NCBI GenBank assembly: GCA_016463775.1
Contig: JAEMQQ010000013.1
Coordinates: 1,956-41,384, forward strand
Direction: 5' to 3'
From: Ilumatobacteraceae bacterium
Lineage (GTDB): Bacteria; Actinomycetota; Acidimicrobiia; Acidimicrobiales; Ilumatobacteraceae
Length of the DNA stretch: 39,429 nt
Shown here: positions 15,641 to 24,169 of the stretch, one piece after another
How the letters are laid out: the number at the start of each line of letters is the position of its first letter
Numbering within the stretch: position 1 is the first letter of the stretch
Translations under genes and position numbers: made by a program
The notes under the pieces: model-generated
Database searches by the model: none
What the model was told of the DNA's origin: nothing
The model's input: only the letters and a program-made list of their open reading frames with translations

Positions 15641-16683
15641 AGCACCACGGGTTGGCCGGCCGCCAACTGGCCGCACGCGGCGTCGATATCGGTGCCACGA
15701 TTGCGTCGCACGGTGGCATTGACACCACGATCACTCAGACGGTCGGCGAACCGTCGCACACCCGCCATGTCGGTGCCACGTGTGGCAAACCCAGGCGTGG
15801 GGTTGAGGGGTATCAGGTTCACATGCGCGGTTGGCTTCAATGACAATGCGAGTTTGGCCAATTCGCTGGCGTCACGCGCGGTGTCATTGACGCCGGCGAT
15901 CATCGCCCATTCAAAACTGATACGACGATGTTTTTCGCGCAGGTAATCCCGGCAGGCACTCATCAATTCGTTGATGGGGTAGCGCTTGTTGATCGGCACC
16001 AAGTCGTTGCGCAAGTCGTCGCGTGCCGCATGCAATGACACCGCGAGGTTGACGGGCAGTGGGCGGGTGGCGAGTGTGCGGATGCCGGGCACGATACCCA
16101 CGGTCGAGATGGTGATGTGACGCGCCGAGATGCCCATGTCGCCATGGATACGTTCGACGGCACCCCACACGGCTGGTTCGTTGGCGAGTGGTTCGCCCAT
16201 GCCCATGAACACGATGTTGGCCACGCGTTGTTTGCGCTGTTTGGCATGGCGGGCCGCGCGCACCACCTGCTCGACGATTTCACCGACCGTGAGTTGACGG
16301 TTGAAACCCGCCTGACCAGTGGCACAAAAACCACACGCCATCGCACATCCCGCTTGGGTGCTCACACACACCGTCACGCGATCGGCGTAGTGCATGAGCA
16401 CGGTTTCGATGGGATGGTTGCCGTCGGCCAGTTGCCACAAGAACTTGATGGTGTCGCCTTTGTCGCTCACGCTTTCACGCACGAGCTTGAGGCTGGTCGG
16501 TAGTTCTTCGTTGAGTCGCTGGCGCAGCGCAGTCGACAGCGTCGTTATCTGATCGACTTCCTGAAATTGTTCGTACAACCCCGACCACATTTGTTTGATG
16601 CGATAGGCGGGTTCACCCACCATGACCTCAGACAGCTGTGCGCCGCTGGCGTCATAGAGCGTGCGTCGCGGGTTGTCGTTCAC
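15628..16683 (-). CDS. rlmN: 23S rRNA (adenine2503-C2)-methyltransferase RlmN
   Basis: RlmN is a radical-SAM enzyme that methylates C2 of A2503 in 23S rRNA and A37 in some tRNAs. The 4Fe-4S motif CxxxCxxC is seen in STQAGCAMACGFCATGQAG. Other family hallmarks are FMGMGEPLAN, ISTVGIVPGIRTLA, LAVSLHAARDDLRNDLVPIN and the C-terminal catalytic Cys in DIDAACGQLAA. Its 351 residues fit the family. It starts with GTG at 16683, overlapping the stop of the M3 peptidase gene by 4 bp (GTGA), so translation is likely coupled. The gene's 3' end lies in a tandem repeat. Confidence 0.93.
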   Translation of the reverse strand: MNDNPRRTLYDASGAQLSEVMVGEPAYRIKQMWSGLYEQFQEVDQITTLSTALRQRLNEELPTSLKLVRESVSDKGDTIKFLWQLADGNHPIETVLMHYADRVTVCVSTQAGCAMACGFCATGQAGFNRQLTVGEIVEQVVRAARHAKQRKQRVANIVFMGMGEPLANEPAVWGAVERIHGDMGISARHITISTVGIVPGIRTLATRPLPVNLAVSLHAARDDLRNDLVPINKRYPINELMSACRDYLREKHRRISFEWAMIAGVNDTARDASELAKLALSLKPTAHVNLIPLNPTPGFATRGTDMAGVRRFADRLSDRGVNATVRRNRGTDIDAACGQLAAGQPVVLTAR

Positions 16684-18491
16684 ACCTTCAAGTGTGGCGT
16701 AGCCAAGCGCTCATAGTCGCGCATCCGGGCCCGCAAAACGTCGAGCGATGCGGTCCAGAAGTCTTCTTTGGTCACATCCAGCCCGAAGGATGCACCCAAC
16801 TGTTCGGCTGAATCCATGCCGGCCCGCGACAACAAGTCGTCGTATCCACCACGGAAACGATCGGGGTCTTGCTGGTATTGCGCGTACAAGCCCAAGCCGA
16901 ACAACAAACCGTAGGTGTACGGCCAGTTGTAGAAGTGACTGCCGTAGTAATGCGGCTTCAAAATCCACATGTATGGGTGGGCTGTCGATTGGTCGATGCC
17001 ATCGCCGTATGCGTTGTTCTGGGCGTCGCCCATCAACTCGTTGAACTCGCTCACACCCAGGGTGCGGCGTTGACGACGGGCGAACACCTCCGACTCGAAC
17101 AAGAACCGGCTGTGGATGTCGACCACCACCTGGGCAGCACCCTGCAGATCCACGTCGAGCAATGCCAGCCGCTGGTCACCCTGCAGGCGCGACAGACCGT
17201 CTTCGACGACGAGTGTCTCACAAAAGATGCTGGCGGTTTCGGCAAGGGCCATCGGCAAATTGCGTTGCATTGGCGTGCGATGGGCCAGTTGGGTGTTGTG
17301 GTACGCATGCCCGAGTTCGTGGGCCGTCGTTTGGGCCGAATCGACGCTGCCGCTCCAATTGAGCAAGACGAGCGAACGATCATTGACGAACGACATGCAG
17401 AATGCACCACCAACTTTGCCTTCGCGCGGTTCGGCATCGATCCATTTTTCGTCGAGGGAACGGTCGACCAGGCCAGCCAGACGGTCGCTGTAGGCGCCGA
17501 ACGCACCACGCACGAGTTGCACGCCTTGATCCCACGAAATATTGCTAGGGGCAAACGACAACGGGGCCAGCAGGTTCCACCACGACACACCGTTTTTGTC
17601 GCCGTTCAGTTGGCCCTTGATGCGCAACCAGCGACGAAAATCGGGCAGTGACGCATGAATCGCCGACTGCATCGCGTCGAAAGTTGGGCGGCTCACACTG
17701 TTGGCATACAACGACGCATCGAGTGGCGACGCCCAGTTGCGGCGGCGGTTCACCGTGTTGGCTTCACCCTTGATTGCGTTCATCGCTGCAGCACACGCCA
17801 CGCCAATCGTTGGCCATGCACGCATCTCGGCTTCGTAGGCCGCTTTGCGCACTCGCACATCGGGGTTGCTGGCCATGCCACGCACCGCAGCCATCGGCAA
17901 TTCTTTGGTGCCATCAGGCAGGTCGACCGCGGTCTTCAACTGTGAGGCGATGTCGCCTTGCAGGCGACCCCATGCAGATGACCCGGTCGTCGACAATTCG
18001 GCGTACAGATTTTCTTCCGGCTCGCTCATCTGATGTTCGGCACGCGCCTGCAAACGACGCAGCGGGCCGAGATGTTCGCGGGCCTGTTCGCTCAACTTTG
18101 CCAAGGCGTCTGCGCCAAGTGAGGCGACCCATTCGGCCAGGCGGGCCACCAGCGGTGACAGTTTCGAATCTGTCACTTCGAGTTCTGACAACAGCCCTTG
18201 CGCCCGCTCGTGACGCGTGTCGGTGCTCACCGTGGCGTACACATAGGCACCCAGAATGTTGTTGGCTTCGGCCACCGAATTGAAGGCGTTGATTACTGCG
18301 TCGGCTGCCTCGGCGTCATCGGCAGTCGGTTGGCGTGGTTCGGTACCGCGAATGTTGTGCTTGTCGAACAGCGAACTGAGGCGACCGACATCGGCGCCGA
18401 GCAGTTCCATTGCATCGGTGAATGATCGGGCATCGAACGACTCGTGAATATCGGCAACACTCCAACGGGGCAGGGCAGGTGTTTCGGGCAT
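16680..18491 (-). CDS. M3 family oligoendopeptidase
   Basis: The 603-residue protein is a cytoplasmic zinc metallopeptidase of family M3 (PepF/oligoendopeptidase F-like), which trims short peptides. The metal site is HELGH at 391-395 in AQTTAHELGHAYHN, with the third ligand in the downstream helix MALAETASIFCETL. The N-terminal helical region and the C-terminal YTYGLLFGLGLYAQY match the family. The ATG at 18491 is preceded 6 nt upstream by a TANNNT box. It is the first gene of a two-gene operon with rlmN. No signal peptide is seen. Confidence 0.9.
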   Translation of the reverse strand: MPETPALPRWSVADIHESFDARSFTDAMELLGADVGRLSSLFDKHNIRGTEPRQPTADDAEAADAVINAFNSVAEANNILGAYVYATVSTDTRHERAQGLLSELEVTDSKLSPLVARLAEWVASLGADALAKLSEQAREHLGPLRRLQARAEHQMSEPEENLYAELSTTGSSAWGRLQGDIASQLKTAVDLPDGTKELPMAAVRGMASNPDVRVRKAAYEAEMRAWPTIGVACAAAMNAIKGEANTVNRRRNWASPLDASLYANSVSRPTFDAMQSAIHASLPDFRRWLRIKGQLNGDKNGVSWWNLLAPLSFAPSNISWDQGVQLVRGAFGAYSDRLAGLVDRSLDEKWIDAEPREGKVGGAFCMSFVNDRSLVLLNWSGSVDSAQTTAHELGHAYHNTQLAHRTPMQRNLPMALAETASIFCETLVVEDGLSRLQGDQRLALLDVDLQGAAQVVVDIHSRFLFESEVFARRQRRTLGVSEFNELMGDAQNNAYGDGIDQSTAHPYMWILKPHYYGSHFYNWPYTYGLLFGLGLYAQYQQDPDRFRGGYDDLLSRAGMDSAEQLGASFGLDVTKEDFWTASLDVLRARMRDYERLATPHLKV

Positions 18492-18497
18492 GCTCCG

Positions 18498-18503
18498 AAA
18501 CTA
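18498..18503 (-). promoter_or_regulatory. -10 box of M3 peptidase-rlmN operon
   Basis: On the minus strand TAGTTT ends 6 nt before the ATG at 18491, the same spacing as at hisC, mshD and dnaG. This suggests a leaderless transcript. Confidence 0.45.
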
Positions 18504-18514
18504 TCGGGCAATAG

Positions 18515-19273
18515 CTATCTGCTGACCGTACCGATGAACACATCGTCGCTGTGGGCCACCGTCATACCGAGTGACTCGTACAGCGTGATTGCCGCGGTGT
18601 TGTTGCCCGCAACGTAGAGCATGCCGTGCTGCAATCCACGTGCAGCAAGATAGGCAAAGCCGGCAATGGTGAGCGCCCGGCCAAGGCCTTTACCGTGATG
18701 GCTGGGGTCGACACCGACCACATAAATCTCGCCAGCCGGTGCTGCGCCATGGTGGTCGTGGGTGGCGAGGTCGTCGTGTGCCTCCGCTTGGTCGTGCTCA
18801 GCGGAATGGTCGTGCATTTGAGTCCAGCAGAAGCCGGTCATGTGCCCATCCGTCTCATGAATCAAAAAGCCCTGTGGGTCGAACCACGGCTCGGCCAGAC
18901 GCTCAATGAGCACGTCGTTGGTCCAACTACCTTGCTCGGGGTGCGCAGCAAACGCGCGAGCGTTGACCGCCAGCCACGCCTGGTTGTCGACGCCGGCACG
19001 AAACGGTCGCGTGACGAAACCCGCCGGCAGCTGGTGTGCGGTGTTGAGCGGCAGGGCACAGCGCATGTGCAGGAGCGGGGCGTCGGCTTGCAACCCATGG
19101 TGGGCCGCACACGCACGCTCATCGTTCGTTGGTTCACACACGAACCAACGAACGTTGCCACCACCCGCAGCACGAATGGTGGTGATCGTGTCGGCGAATT
19201 CGGCCGGGGTCACATGATCATGACAACGAATGACCCACCCACGGTTGACGCGAGAGAGGTGGATGTGCGACAC
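18515..19273 (-). CDS. mshD: Mycothiol synthase (GNAT acetyltransferase)
   Basis: MshD acetylates the cysteinyl amine of Cys-GlcN-Ins with acetyl-CoA, the last step of mycothiol synthesis. The family pattern is clear: NARAFAAHPEQGSWT, LAEPWFDPQGFLIHE, GEIYVVGVDPSHHGKGLGRALTIAGFAYLAARGL (the acetyl-CoA loop) and LYVAGNNTAAITLYESLGM. At 252 residues it is shorter than the roughly 300 usual, with a reduced N-terminal GNAT repeat. Between the strand ending FCWTQM and GEIYVVG sits a His/Asp/Glu-rich insertion (about 154-175, seven His) where relatives have a short loop. The GTG start at 19273 has a TAGCCT box 6 nt upstream. It is divergent from nth. Confidence 0.85.
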   Translation of the reverse strand: MSHIHLSRVNRGWVIRCHDHVTPAEFADTITTIRAAGGGNVRWFVCEPTNDERACAAHHGLQADAPLLHMRCALPLNTAHQLPAGFVTRPFRAGVDNQAWLAVNARAFAAHPEQGSWTNDVLIERLAEPWFDPQGFLIHETDGHMTGFCWTQMHDHSAEHDQAEAHDDLATHDHHGAAPAGEIYVVGVDPSHHGKGLGRALTIAGFAYLAARGLQHGMLYVAGNNTAAITLYESLGMTVAHSDDVFIGTVSR

Positions 19274-19279
19274 GGCGAA

Positions 19280-19285
19280 AGGCTA
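19280..19285 (-). promoter_or_regulatory. -10 box of mshD
   Basis: On the minus strand TAGCCT ends exactly 6 nt before the GTG at 19273. It is identical in sequence and spacing to the hisC box. No Shine-Dalgarno is present. Confidence 0.55.
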
Positions 19286-19338
19286 CCGATGGGACGGTGC
19301 TCAGTTGGTGTTCAGTGGGTGTGCAGCATCCCCCCGAT

Positions 19339-19344
19339 TACCGT
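19339..19344 (+). promoter_or_regulatory. -10-like box of nth
   Basis: TACCGT ends 7 nt before the GTG at 19352. It helps choose this start among three nearby GTG codons (19343, 19346, 19352), but the argument is partly circular. Confidence 0.3.
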
Positions 19345-19351
19345 GGTGCGC

Positions 19352-20032
19352 GTGCCCGTAAAAAAACTGTCGCCCAAGCGGGCGAAGCGCCCGAACAAAT
19401 CCGCACTGCCGGCACATACTCGGGCAATCCTGCGCTCATTGAAGAAGGATTATCCGGTGGCGATTTGCGAGCTCACGCACGAATCACCGTTTCAACTCCT
19501 GGCCGCGACGATTCTTTCGGCGCAGTGCACCGATGTACGCGTCAACATCGTGACCCCGAACTTGTTCGCCGCGTATCCGACGGCGGCAACCTTGGCGGTG
19601 GCCGACGTGTCGCACGTCGAGCAGCTCGTGCGGTCTACGGGGTTCTACAGCACCAAGGCTAAAAATCTCATCGGCATGGCCAACGGTGTGATGACCCGCT
19701 TTGGCGGCGAGGTGCCGCGGGCCTTGGAAGATCTCATCACGCTGCCCGGCGTGGGCCGCAAAACCGCCAATGTGTTGCGCAGCGCGGCCTACCACCTGCC
19801 CGGTCTGCCGGTCGACACCCACGTGCTGCGGCTTTCGAAACGGCTCGGCATCACCAAAGAAACAGATCCCGTAAAAGTGGAGATGCAACTCAACGCCCTG
19901 TTGCCACCCGCCGAGTGGGGCGAGTTCAGTCTGCGTCTGATCCTGCACGGCCGTCGTATCTGTGATGCGCGCGCACCGAAATGCAACGAGTGTCGACTGG
20001 CAACGATCTGCCCGTCGCGTGACCTCTCCTAG
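19352..20032 (+). CDS. nth: Endonuclease III (DNA glycosylase/AP lyase)
   Basis: Nth removes oxidised pyrimidines and cleaves the abasic site in base-excision repair. The helix-hairpin-helix is seen at LITLPGVGRKTANVL with the catalytic Lys in GRKTA. The catalytic Asp is in LPVDTHVLRLSKRLG. The 4Fe-4S cluster motif C-x6-C-x2-C-x5-C is complete at the C-terminus (CDARAPKCNECRLATICPS). The open frame extends upstream to 18626, but that part is antisense to mshD and unlike Nth. Starting at GTG 19352 gives 226 residues, normal for the family. The Lys/Arg-rich N-terminus (KKLSPKRAKRPNKS) is a modest extension. Confidence 0.92.
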   Translation: MPVKKLSPKRAKRPNKSALPAHTRAILRSLKKDYPVAICELTHESPFQLLAATILSAQCTDVRVNIVTPNLFAAYPTAATLAVADVSHVEQLVRSTGFYSTKAKNLIGMANGVMTRFGGEVPRALEDLITLPGVGRKTANVLRSAAYHLPGLPVDTHVLRLSKRLGITKETDPVKVEMQLNALLPPAEWGEFSLRLILHGRRICDARAPKCNECRLATICPSRDLS

Positions 20033-20035
20033 CGT
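20030..20035 (+). promoter_or_regulatory. -10-like box of small helical protein gene
   Basis: TAGCGT overlaps the nth stop codon (TAG, 20030-20032) and ends 8 nt before the ATG at 20044. Confidence 0.3.
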
Positions 20036-20043
20036 GCAGTCGC

Positions 20044-20268
20044 ATGTCTGATCGCGATAACGCCAGCGCTGCGGCCGAACTGGCGGCCTTGGTGGATGCA
20101 GTGGAGGCGTGTCGAGCGCGGCTCACGGCACTTGCCGAGCGACGCAACGCAGCGATCCGCACCAAACAAGACGACGCAGACTCGTTGCTCGTGTCGATCT
20201 ACGAAGCAGAGCGTGGGCTATCGACGGCGATTCGATTGTTGCAGCGCGCCGCACGCACCGCGCGGTAA
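20044..20268 (+). CDS. Small helical (coiled-coil-like) protein, unknown function
   Basis: This encodes 74 residues with no recognised family. The sequence is almost wholly helix-forming, with Ala/Leu heptad-like spacing (AAELAALVDAVEACRARLTAL, then IYEAERGLSTAIRLLQRAA), and a polar middle (RRNAAIRTKQDDAD). It could be a two-helix hairpin. There is no signal or membrane segment. It lies between nth and hisC on the same strand, with a TANNNT box 8 nt upstream. That it is a real gene is inferred from the position, the tidy fit of the frame and the amphipathic pattern. Confidence 0.55.
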   Translation: MSDRDNASAAAELAALVDAVEACRARLTALAERRNAAIRTKQDDADSLLVSIYEAERGLSTAIRLLQRAARTAR

Positions 20269-20309
20269 GTAGCACGCAATGAATGCGTCAGGATAAAAAC
20301 CTCGCTCAG

Positions 20310-20315
20310 TAGCCT
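20310..20315 (+). promoter_or_regulatory. -10 box of the his operon
   Basis: TAGCCT ends exactly 6 nt before the GTG of hisC at 20322, with no Shine-Dalgarno. It would start a leaderless mRNA covering hisC to hisF and perhaps beyond. Confidence 0.55.
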
Positions 20316-20321
20316 TGCCAT

Positions 20322-21422
20322 GTGATTCGCTACCCGAAGCGCGACGACCTGCGTGCAATGGCGGGTTATCACTCGCCGCAGGTCTCGGTGCAGGTTCGCC
20401 TGAACACCAACGAGTCACCCGTTGAGCCACCGGCAGAATTCGTGCAGGCACTAGCCGCGGCCGTCAGTGACGTGCGCTGGAACCGCTATCCCGACCGTGC
20501 GGCGCGCGAACTGCGCACTGCCATCGGTGCATTGCACGGGGTGAGCAGCGACAATGTGTTCGTTGCCAACGGCAGCAACGAAGTGTTGCAGTCGGTGTTG
20601 TTGGCCTATGGCGGTGCGGGTCGCACCGTTGCAACATTCGAACCGACCTATCAGTTGCACTCGCACATCGCACGCATCACTGGTGCCACCGTGGTGAGTG
20701 GCCGTCGTAACGCAGACTTCACGCTGGATGCCAACGAAGTGCAGCGGGTACTTGACGCCCACGCACCCAGCGTTACGTTTCTTTGTTCACCGAACAACCC
20801 GACGGGAATGGCCGAAGACCTGGCAGTGATCGCCAGCACGATCAAGAACGCACCAGGCATCGTGGTCGTCGACGAGGCGTATGCGCAATTCTCGCCCCAC
20901 ACCGCTCTCGATTATGTGAATGACGAGTCACGAGTGGCAGTGAGCCGCACATTTTCAAAGACGTGGTCGATGGCTGCTGCCCGGCTCGGCTATGTCATCG
21001 GCCCGAAGTGGATGGTGGAAGATCTGGAAATCGTCACACTGCCGTACCACCTCGATGCGCTCAAGCAAATCGCCGGATGTCTCGCCGTGCAATACCACGA
21101 TCACATGCAACGCGGTGTGCACGACGTGGTGGCCGAACGTGAACGACTGCTGTCGGCGATGCGCGCCATGCCGCTGACGGTGTGGCCGAGCCAGGCCAAC
21201 TTCATCTTGTTCAAGCCGACTGCCGGCCCAGCCGAAGCCAGCACGGCGGTCGGGGTGGTGGGGCGCCGCGTCTGGCAGGCGCTCCTTGACGGTGGCGTGC
21301 TGGTGCGCGACTGCTCGTCATGGGAGGGCCTTGCCGACTGCCTGCGCGTGACCGTCGGTACGCGCGGCGAAAACGACGCATTTCTGGCGGCATTGCGTAC
21401 CGCATTGACGGCGCGAGACTAG
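20322..21422 (+). CDS. hisC: Histidinol-phosphate aminotransferase
   Basis: HisC is the PLP enzyme that makes histidinol phosphate from imidazole-acetol phosphate using glutamate. The 366-residue fold-type I aminotransferase shows RLNTNESPVEPP at the N-terminus, FVANGSNEVLQSVLLAYG, FLCSPNNPTGMAEDL, VVVDEAYAQFSP and the PLP Lys213 in SRTFSKTWSMAAARLGYVIG. The C-terminal VLVRDCSSWEGLADCLRVTVGT contains the phosphate-binding Arg. It starts with GTG and a leaderless-type promoter. hisB follows after 5 bp. No hisD precedes it, unlike in many actinobacterial his operons. Confidence 0.93.
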   Translation: MIRYPKRDDLRAMAGYHSPQVSVQVRLNTNESPVEPPAEFVQALAAAVSDVRWNRYPDRAARELRTAIGALHGVSSDNVFVANGSNEVLQSVLLAYGGAGRTVATFEPTYQLHSHIARITGATVVSGRRNADFTLDANEVQRVLDAHAPSVTFLCSPNNPTGMAEDLAVIASTIKNAPGIVVVDEAYAQFSPHTALDYVNDESRVAVSRTFSKTWSMAAARLGYVIGPKWMVEDLEIVTLPYHLDALKQIAGCLAVQYHDHMQRGVHDVVAERERLLSAMRAMPLTVWPSQANFILFKPTAGPAEASTAVGVVGRRVWQALLDGGVLVRDCSSWEGLADCLRVTVGTRGENDAFLAALRTALTARD

Positions 21423-21427
21423 AAGCC

Positions 21428-22018
21428 ATGGCCCGTTCAGCCCGTCGTTCACGCGCCACCAAAGAAACGTCGATCGACGTCTTCATCGATCTGGATGGCC
21501 CCGCGTCGACCAGTATCGAAACAGGAATCCCGTTCTTTGATCACATGCTCGACCAGCTCGGCAAACACGGCGGGTTCCGGCTGGAAGTCAAAGCCAAAGG
21601 CGACCTGCACATCGACACACACCACACGATCGAAGATGTCTCGATCACTCTTGGTGAGGCATTTCGTGAAGCACTCGGCGACAAAGCCGGTATTCGTCGG
21701 TTTGCCAGCGGCACGTTTCCACTCGACGAAGCACTCATCGAAGTGTCGATGGATCTGAGCGGTCGGCCATTCGTGGCGTGGGATGTGCAGATGCCCGAGT
21801 GCTTGCCACTCGGCAACCCGCCGTTTGATCCGCAACTTGCCGAGCACGCCGTGTCGTCTTTCGCGACTGCTGCGGCGATCACGCTGCACGTGCAGAAGCG
21901 GGCCGGCACCAACGTGCACCACATTATTGAGGCAACCTTCAAGGGTTTGGCTCGTTGTCTGCGTGATGCAGTGCGCGTCGAGTCGTCGGGAGTGCCGTCA
22001 ACCAAGGGCACGCTCTGA
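21428..22018 (+). CDS. hisB: Imidazoleglycerol-phosphate dehydratase
   Basis: HisB dehydrates imidazole-glycerol phosphate to imidazole-acetol phosphate and needs Mn2+. The metal-binding His/Glu motifs are all visible: GIPFFDHMLDQLGKHGGF, DTHHTIEDVSITLGEAF, LAEHAVSSFATAA and GTNVHHIIEATFKGLARCL. It is the monofunctional form (196 residues) without a phosphatase domain. The frame is open further upstream, but ATG 21428 directly after hisC gives the standard N-terminus (ARSARRSRATKETSIDVFI). Its TGA overlaps the hisH ATG by one base (TGATG), suggesting coupled translation. Confidence 0.95.
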   Translation: MARSARRSRATKETSIDVFIDLDGPASTSIETGIPFFDHMLDQLGKHGGFRLEVKAKGDLHIDTHHTIEDVSITLGEAFREALGDKAGIRRFASGTFPLDEALIEVSMDLSGRPFVAWDVQMPECLPLGNPPFDPQLAEHAVSSFATAAAITLHVQKRAGTNVHHIIEATFKGLARCLRDAVRVESSGVPSTKGTL

Positions 22019-22662
22019 TGTCGACACCGCTCATCGCGGTATTGGATTACGGCATCGGTAATCTGCGCTCGGCCCAAAAGGCCCTGCAAAAAGTCGGCGC
22101 AGACGCGCGGCTCACCAACGACGCAGCCCTCATTCGTGACGCTCAGGCGGCCGTGTTGCCTGGTGTCGGTAATTTTGGGGCCTGCATGAACGCCGTGCGG
22201 GCAGCAGGGCTGGAAGATCTCGTGCTCGAACGGGTGGCTGGGGCGGCGCCATTCTTGGGCATTTGTGTCGGCATGCAAATGCTGTTCAGCGAAAGCGAAG
22301 AGAGCCCGGGTGTTGCCGGTTTCAACGTGGTGCCTGGCGTGGTTCGCTATCTGCCCGACACCGTGAAGCGCCCGCAGATGCAGTGGAACCGACTGCAACT
22401 GCGCACCAACCCACAGTCGGTGGTCGACCCACTCTTTGCCACGCTGCCCAGCGAACCATGGATGTACTTCGTGCACTCGCTGCACGGTGTGCCCACCGAT
22501 GCATCGTGCATCGTGGCCACTGCCGACTACGGATGCGATGTCACTGCTGCCGTGCGCATCAACAATGTGTTCGCCGTGCAATTCCATCCGGAGAAATCGG
22601 CAGTCGACGGTTTGGGCCTGTTGCGCAACTTCGTTGACGCTGCACGCCTCGTTGCCGCCTAA
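22018..22662 (+). CDS. hisH: Imidazole glycerol phosphate synthase glutaminase subunit
   Basis: HisH is the class I glutaminase that supplies ammonia to HisF. The catalytic Cys83 lies in PFLGICVGMQMLF, and the His/Glu pair in VQFHPEKSAVDGLGLLRNF. N-terminal IAVLDYGIGNLRSAQKAL and LPGVGNFGACM (oxyanion region) are standard. The 214-residue length is typical. It overlaps hisB by one base, and hisA begins 7 bp after its stop. The HisH-HisF complex channels ammonia to form IGP and AICAR. Confidence 0.95.
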   Translation: MSTPLIAVLDYGIGNLRSAQKALQKVGADARLTNDAALIRDAQAAVLPGVGNFGACMNAVRAAGLEDLVLERVAGAAPFLGICVGMQMLFSESEESPGVAGFNVVPGVVRYLPDTVKRPQMQWNRLQLRTNPQSVVDPLFATLPSEPWMYFVHSLHGVPTDASCIVATADYGCDVTAAVRINNVFAVQFHPEKSAVDGLGLLRNFVDAARLVAA

Positions 22663-22669
22663 GCACGCG

Positions 22670-23380
22670 ATGGACCTGTATCCGGCAATCGACCTGCGTG
22701 GTGGTCGGGTGGTGCGACTTGAACAGGGTGATTTTGCCCGTGAGCGCATGTACGGCAGTGACCCGTTGGAAGTGGCGCGGCGATTCGTTGACGACGGCGC
22801 AGTGTGGTTGCATATCGTCGATCTCGACGCGGCGAAGGGTGATGGCAACAATCGCGCAGTGGTGAAACAAATCGCCCAGGCTGTCGGCGAACATGTGCGC
22901 GTACAAACGGGCGGTGGTGTGCGCAGCGTGACTGATGCCCAACAACTTGCGGATGCTGGTGTCACGCGAGTGGTCATGGGCTCAGCTGCGGTGCGCGAAC
23001 CGCAACTGGTGGATGATGTTGCGCGAATCATCGACGTGGCGGTCGGCTTGGACCACCGCAACGGCGAGGTTGCCACCGACGGTTGGTTGCGTGGCTCAAC
23101 CCTCACGCTCACGGTTGCGGTGGCACAGTACCCGGCTGCAGCAGCGTTCATCATCACCGATATTTCGCGCGATGGCATGCTGGCGGGCCCCGACATCGAC
23201 GGTTTGCGAGATATCGCCACGCTCACCACCACACCAATCGTCGCCAGTGGCGGGGTGGCCGAACTTGGCGACCTGCGCGAATTGCGCGACGTGCGCGGCT
23301 TGGCAGGTGTGATCGTCGGCAAAGCCTTGTACGAGGGCCGGTTCACCACGCGCGACGCTCTGCGAGCGCTACAACAGTGA
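22670..23380 (+). CDS. hisA: ProFAR isomerase (HisA; PriA-type possible)
   Basis: HisA is a TIM-barrel isomerase converting ProFAR to PRFAR. It shows the first catalytic Asp in [15 protein letters not shown], then [16 protein letters not shown], the phosphate-binding VQTGGGVRS and [10 protein letters not shown], and the second Asp in [20 protein letters not shown]. At 236 residues it is full length. In many actinobacteria this gene is priA, which also performs the TrpF reaction. The GGGVR rather than SGGIR loop looks more like dedicated HisA, but I cannot decide. The frame continues upstream inside hisH; ATG 22670 is the natural start. Its stop overlaps the hisF GTG by 4 bp. Confidence 0.93.
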   Translation: MDLYPAIDLRGGRVVRLEQGDFARERMYGSDPLEVARRFVDDGAVWLHIVDLDAAKGDGNNRAVVKQIAQAVGEHVRVQTGGGVRSVTDAQQLADAGVTRVVMGSAAVREPQLVDDVARIIDVAVGLDHRNGEVATDGWLRGSTLTLTVAVAQYPAAAAFIITDISRDGMLAGPDIDGLRDIATLTTTPIVASGGVAELGDLRELRDVRGLAGVIVGKALYEGRFTTRDALRALQQ

Positions 23381-24159
23381 CGACCGACGCCAGCCGTCGC
23401 CGGCACAGCGTGGCCCGTGTCATTCCATGTTTGGATGTGACCGCCGGTCGGGTGGTCAAAGGCGTCAACTTCGTTGGTTTACGCGATGCGGGTGACCCGG
23501 TGGAACTCGCCACGCGGTACGACGCAGAGGGTGCCGACGAAGTGGTGTTCTTGGATATCACCGCGTCAAGCGATGAACGCAACACCATGGTGGATGTCGT
23601 CTCGCGCGCCGCCGAACGACTCTTCATTCCGCTCACGGTTGGTGGCGGGGTGCGCGACGCAGCATCGGCAGGCGAACTACTGCGCGCTGGTGCCGACAAG
23701 GTGAGTGTGAACACTGCAGCCGTTCAACGACCAGAACTCATCCGTGAAATTTCCGGAGATTTCGGCAACCAATGTGTGGTCTGCGCCATCGATGCCAAAC
23801 ACACGGCGAACGGCTACGAAGTATTCGTGCATGGTGGCCGCACCGCAACGGGTATCGATGCCCGGCAGTGGGCGCAACAGGCCGTTGCACTCGGGGCGGG
23901 GGAGATTCTGCTGACCTCGATGGATCGCGACGGCACACGTGAGGGCTTCGACCTGCAACTCACACGGGCGATCGTTGACGCAGTCGGTGTGCCGGTCATC
24001 GCCAGCGGTGGTGTGGGCACCCTCGACCACTTGGTTGATGGCGTGCTGATCGGTGGTGCCGACGCCGTGCTCGCTGCATCGATATTTCACTTCGGTGAGT
24101 TCACCGTGGCGCAGGCAAAAGCTGCCATGGTTGCCCGTGGTATTGCAGTGCGTCAGTAG
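23377..24159 (+). CDS. hisF: Imidazole glycerol phosphate synthase cyclase subunit
   Basis: HisF is the TIM-barrel cyclase that uses ammonia from HisH to form imidazole glycerol phosphate and AICAR. Catalytic Asp residues lie in [18 protein letters not shown] and [21 protein letters not shown]. The phosphate loops are seen at LTVGGGVRD and [17 protein letters not shown]. Translation probably begins at GTG 23377, overlapping the hisA stop (GTGA), giving 260 residues with a short basic N-terminal extension ([10 protein letters not shown]). Its TAG stop is also the first part of the TAGCCT box for the next gene. Confidence 0.95.
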   Translation: MTTDASRRRHSVARVIPCLDVTAGRVVKGVNFVGLRDAGDPVELATRYDAEGADEVVFLDITASSDERNTMVDVVSRAAERLFIPLTVGGGVRDAASAGELLRAGADKVSVNTAAVQRPELIREISGDFGNQCVVCAIDAKHTANGYEVFVHGGRTATGIDARQWAQQAVALGAGEILLTSMDRDGTREGFDLQLTRAIVDAVGVPVIASGGVGTLDHLVDGVLIGGADAVLAASIFHFGEFTVAQAKAAMVARGIAVRQ

Positions 24160-24162
24160 CCT
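24157..24162 (+). promoter_or_regulatory. -10 box of GroES-like gene
   Basis: TAGCCT overlaps the hisF stop codon and ends 7 nt before the ATG at 24170. It would make a leaderless internal transcript covering the GroES-like gene, trpE and ygfZ. Confidence 0.5.
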
Positions 24163-24169
24163 GACCGAA

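Noticed and set aside
18626-19351. Long upstream extension of the nth frame
   Set aside because: This part is antisense to mshD and does not resemble endonuclease III; a start at 19352 gives the usual length.
21541-23406. 621-codon minus-strand open frame across hisB, hisH and hisA
   Set aside because: It lies wholly opposite three confidently identified his genes, its translation is low-complexity (Ser/Thr/Arg/Pro rich) with no family pattern, and long antisense frames are expected in GC-rich codon-biased DNA.
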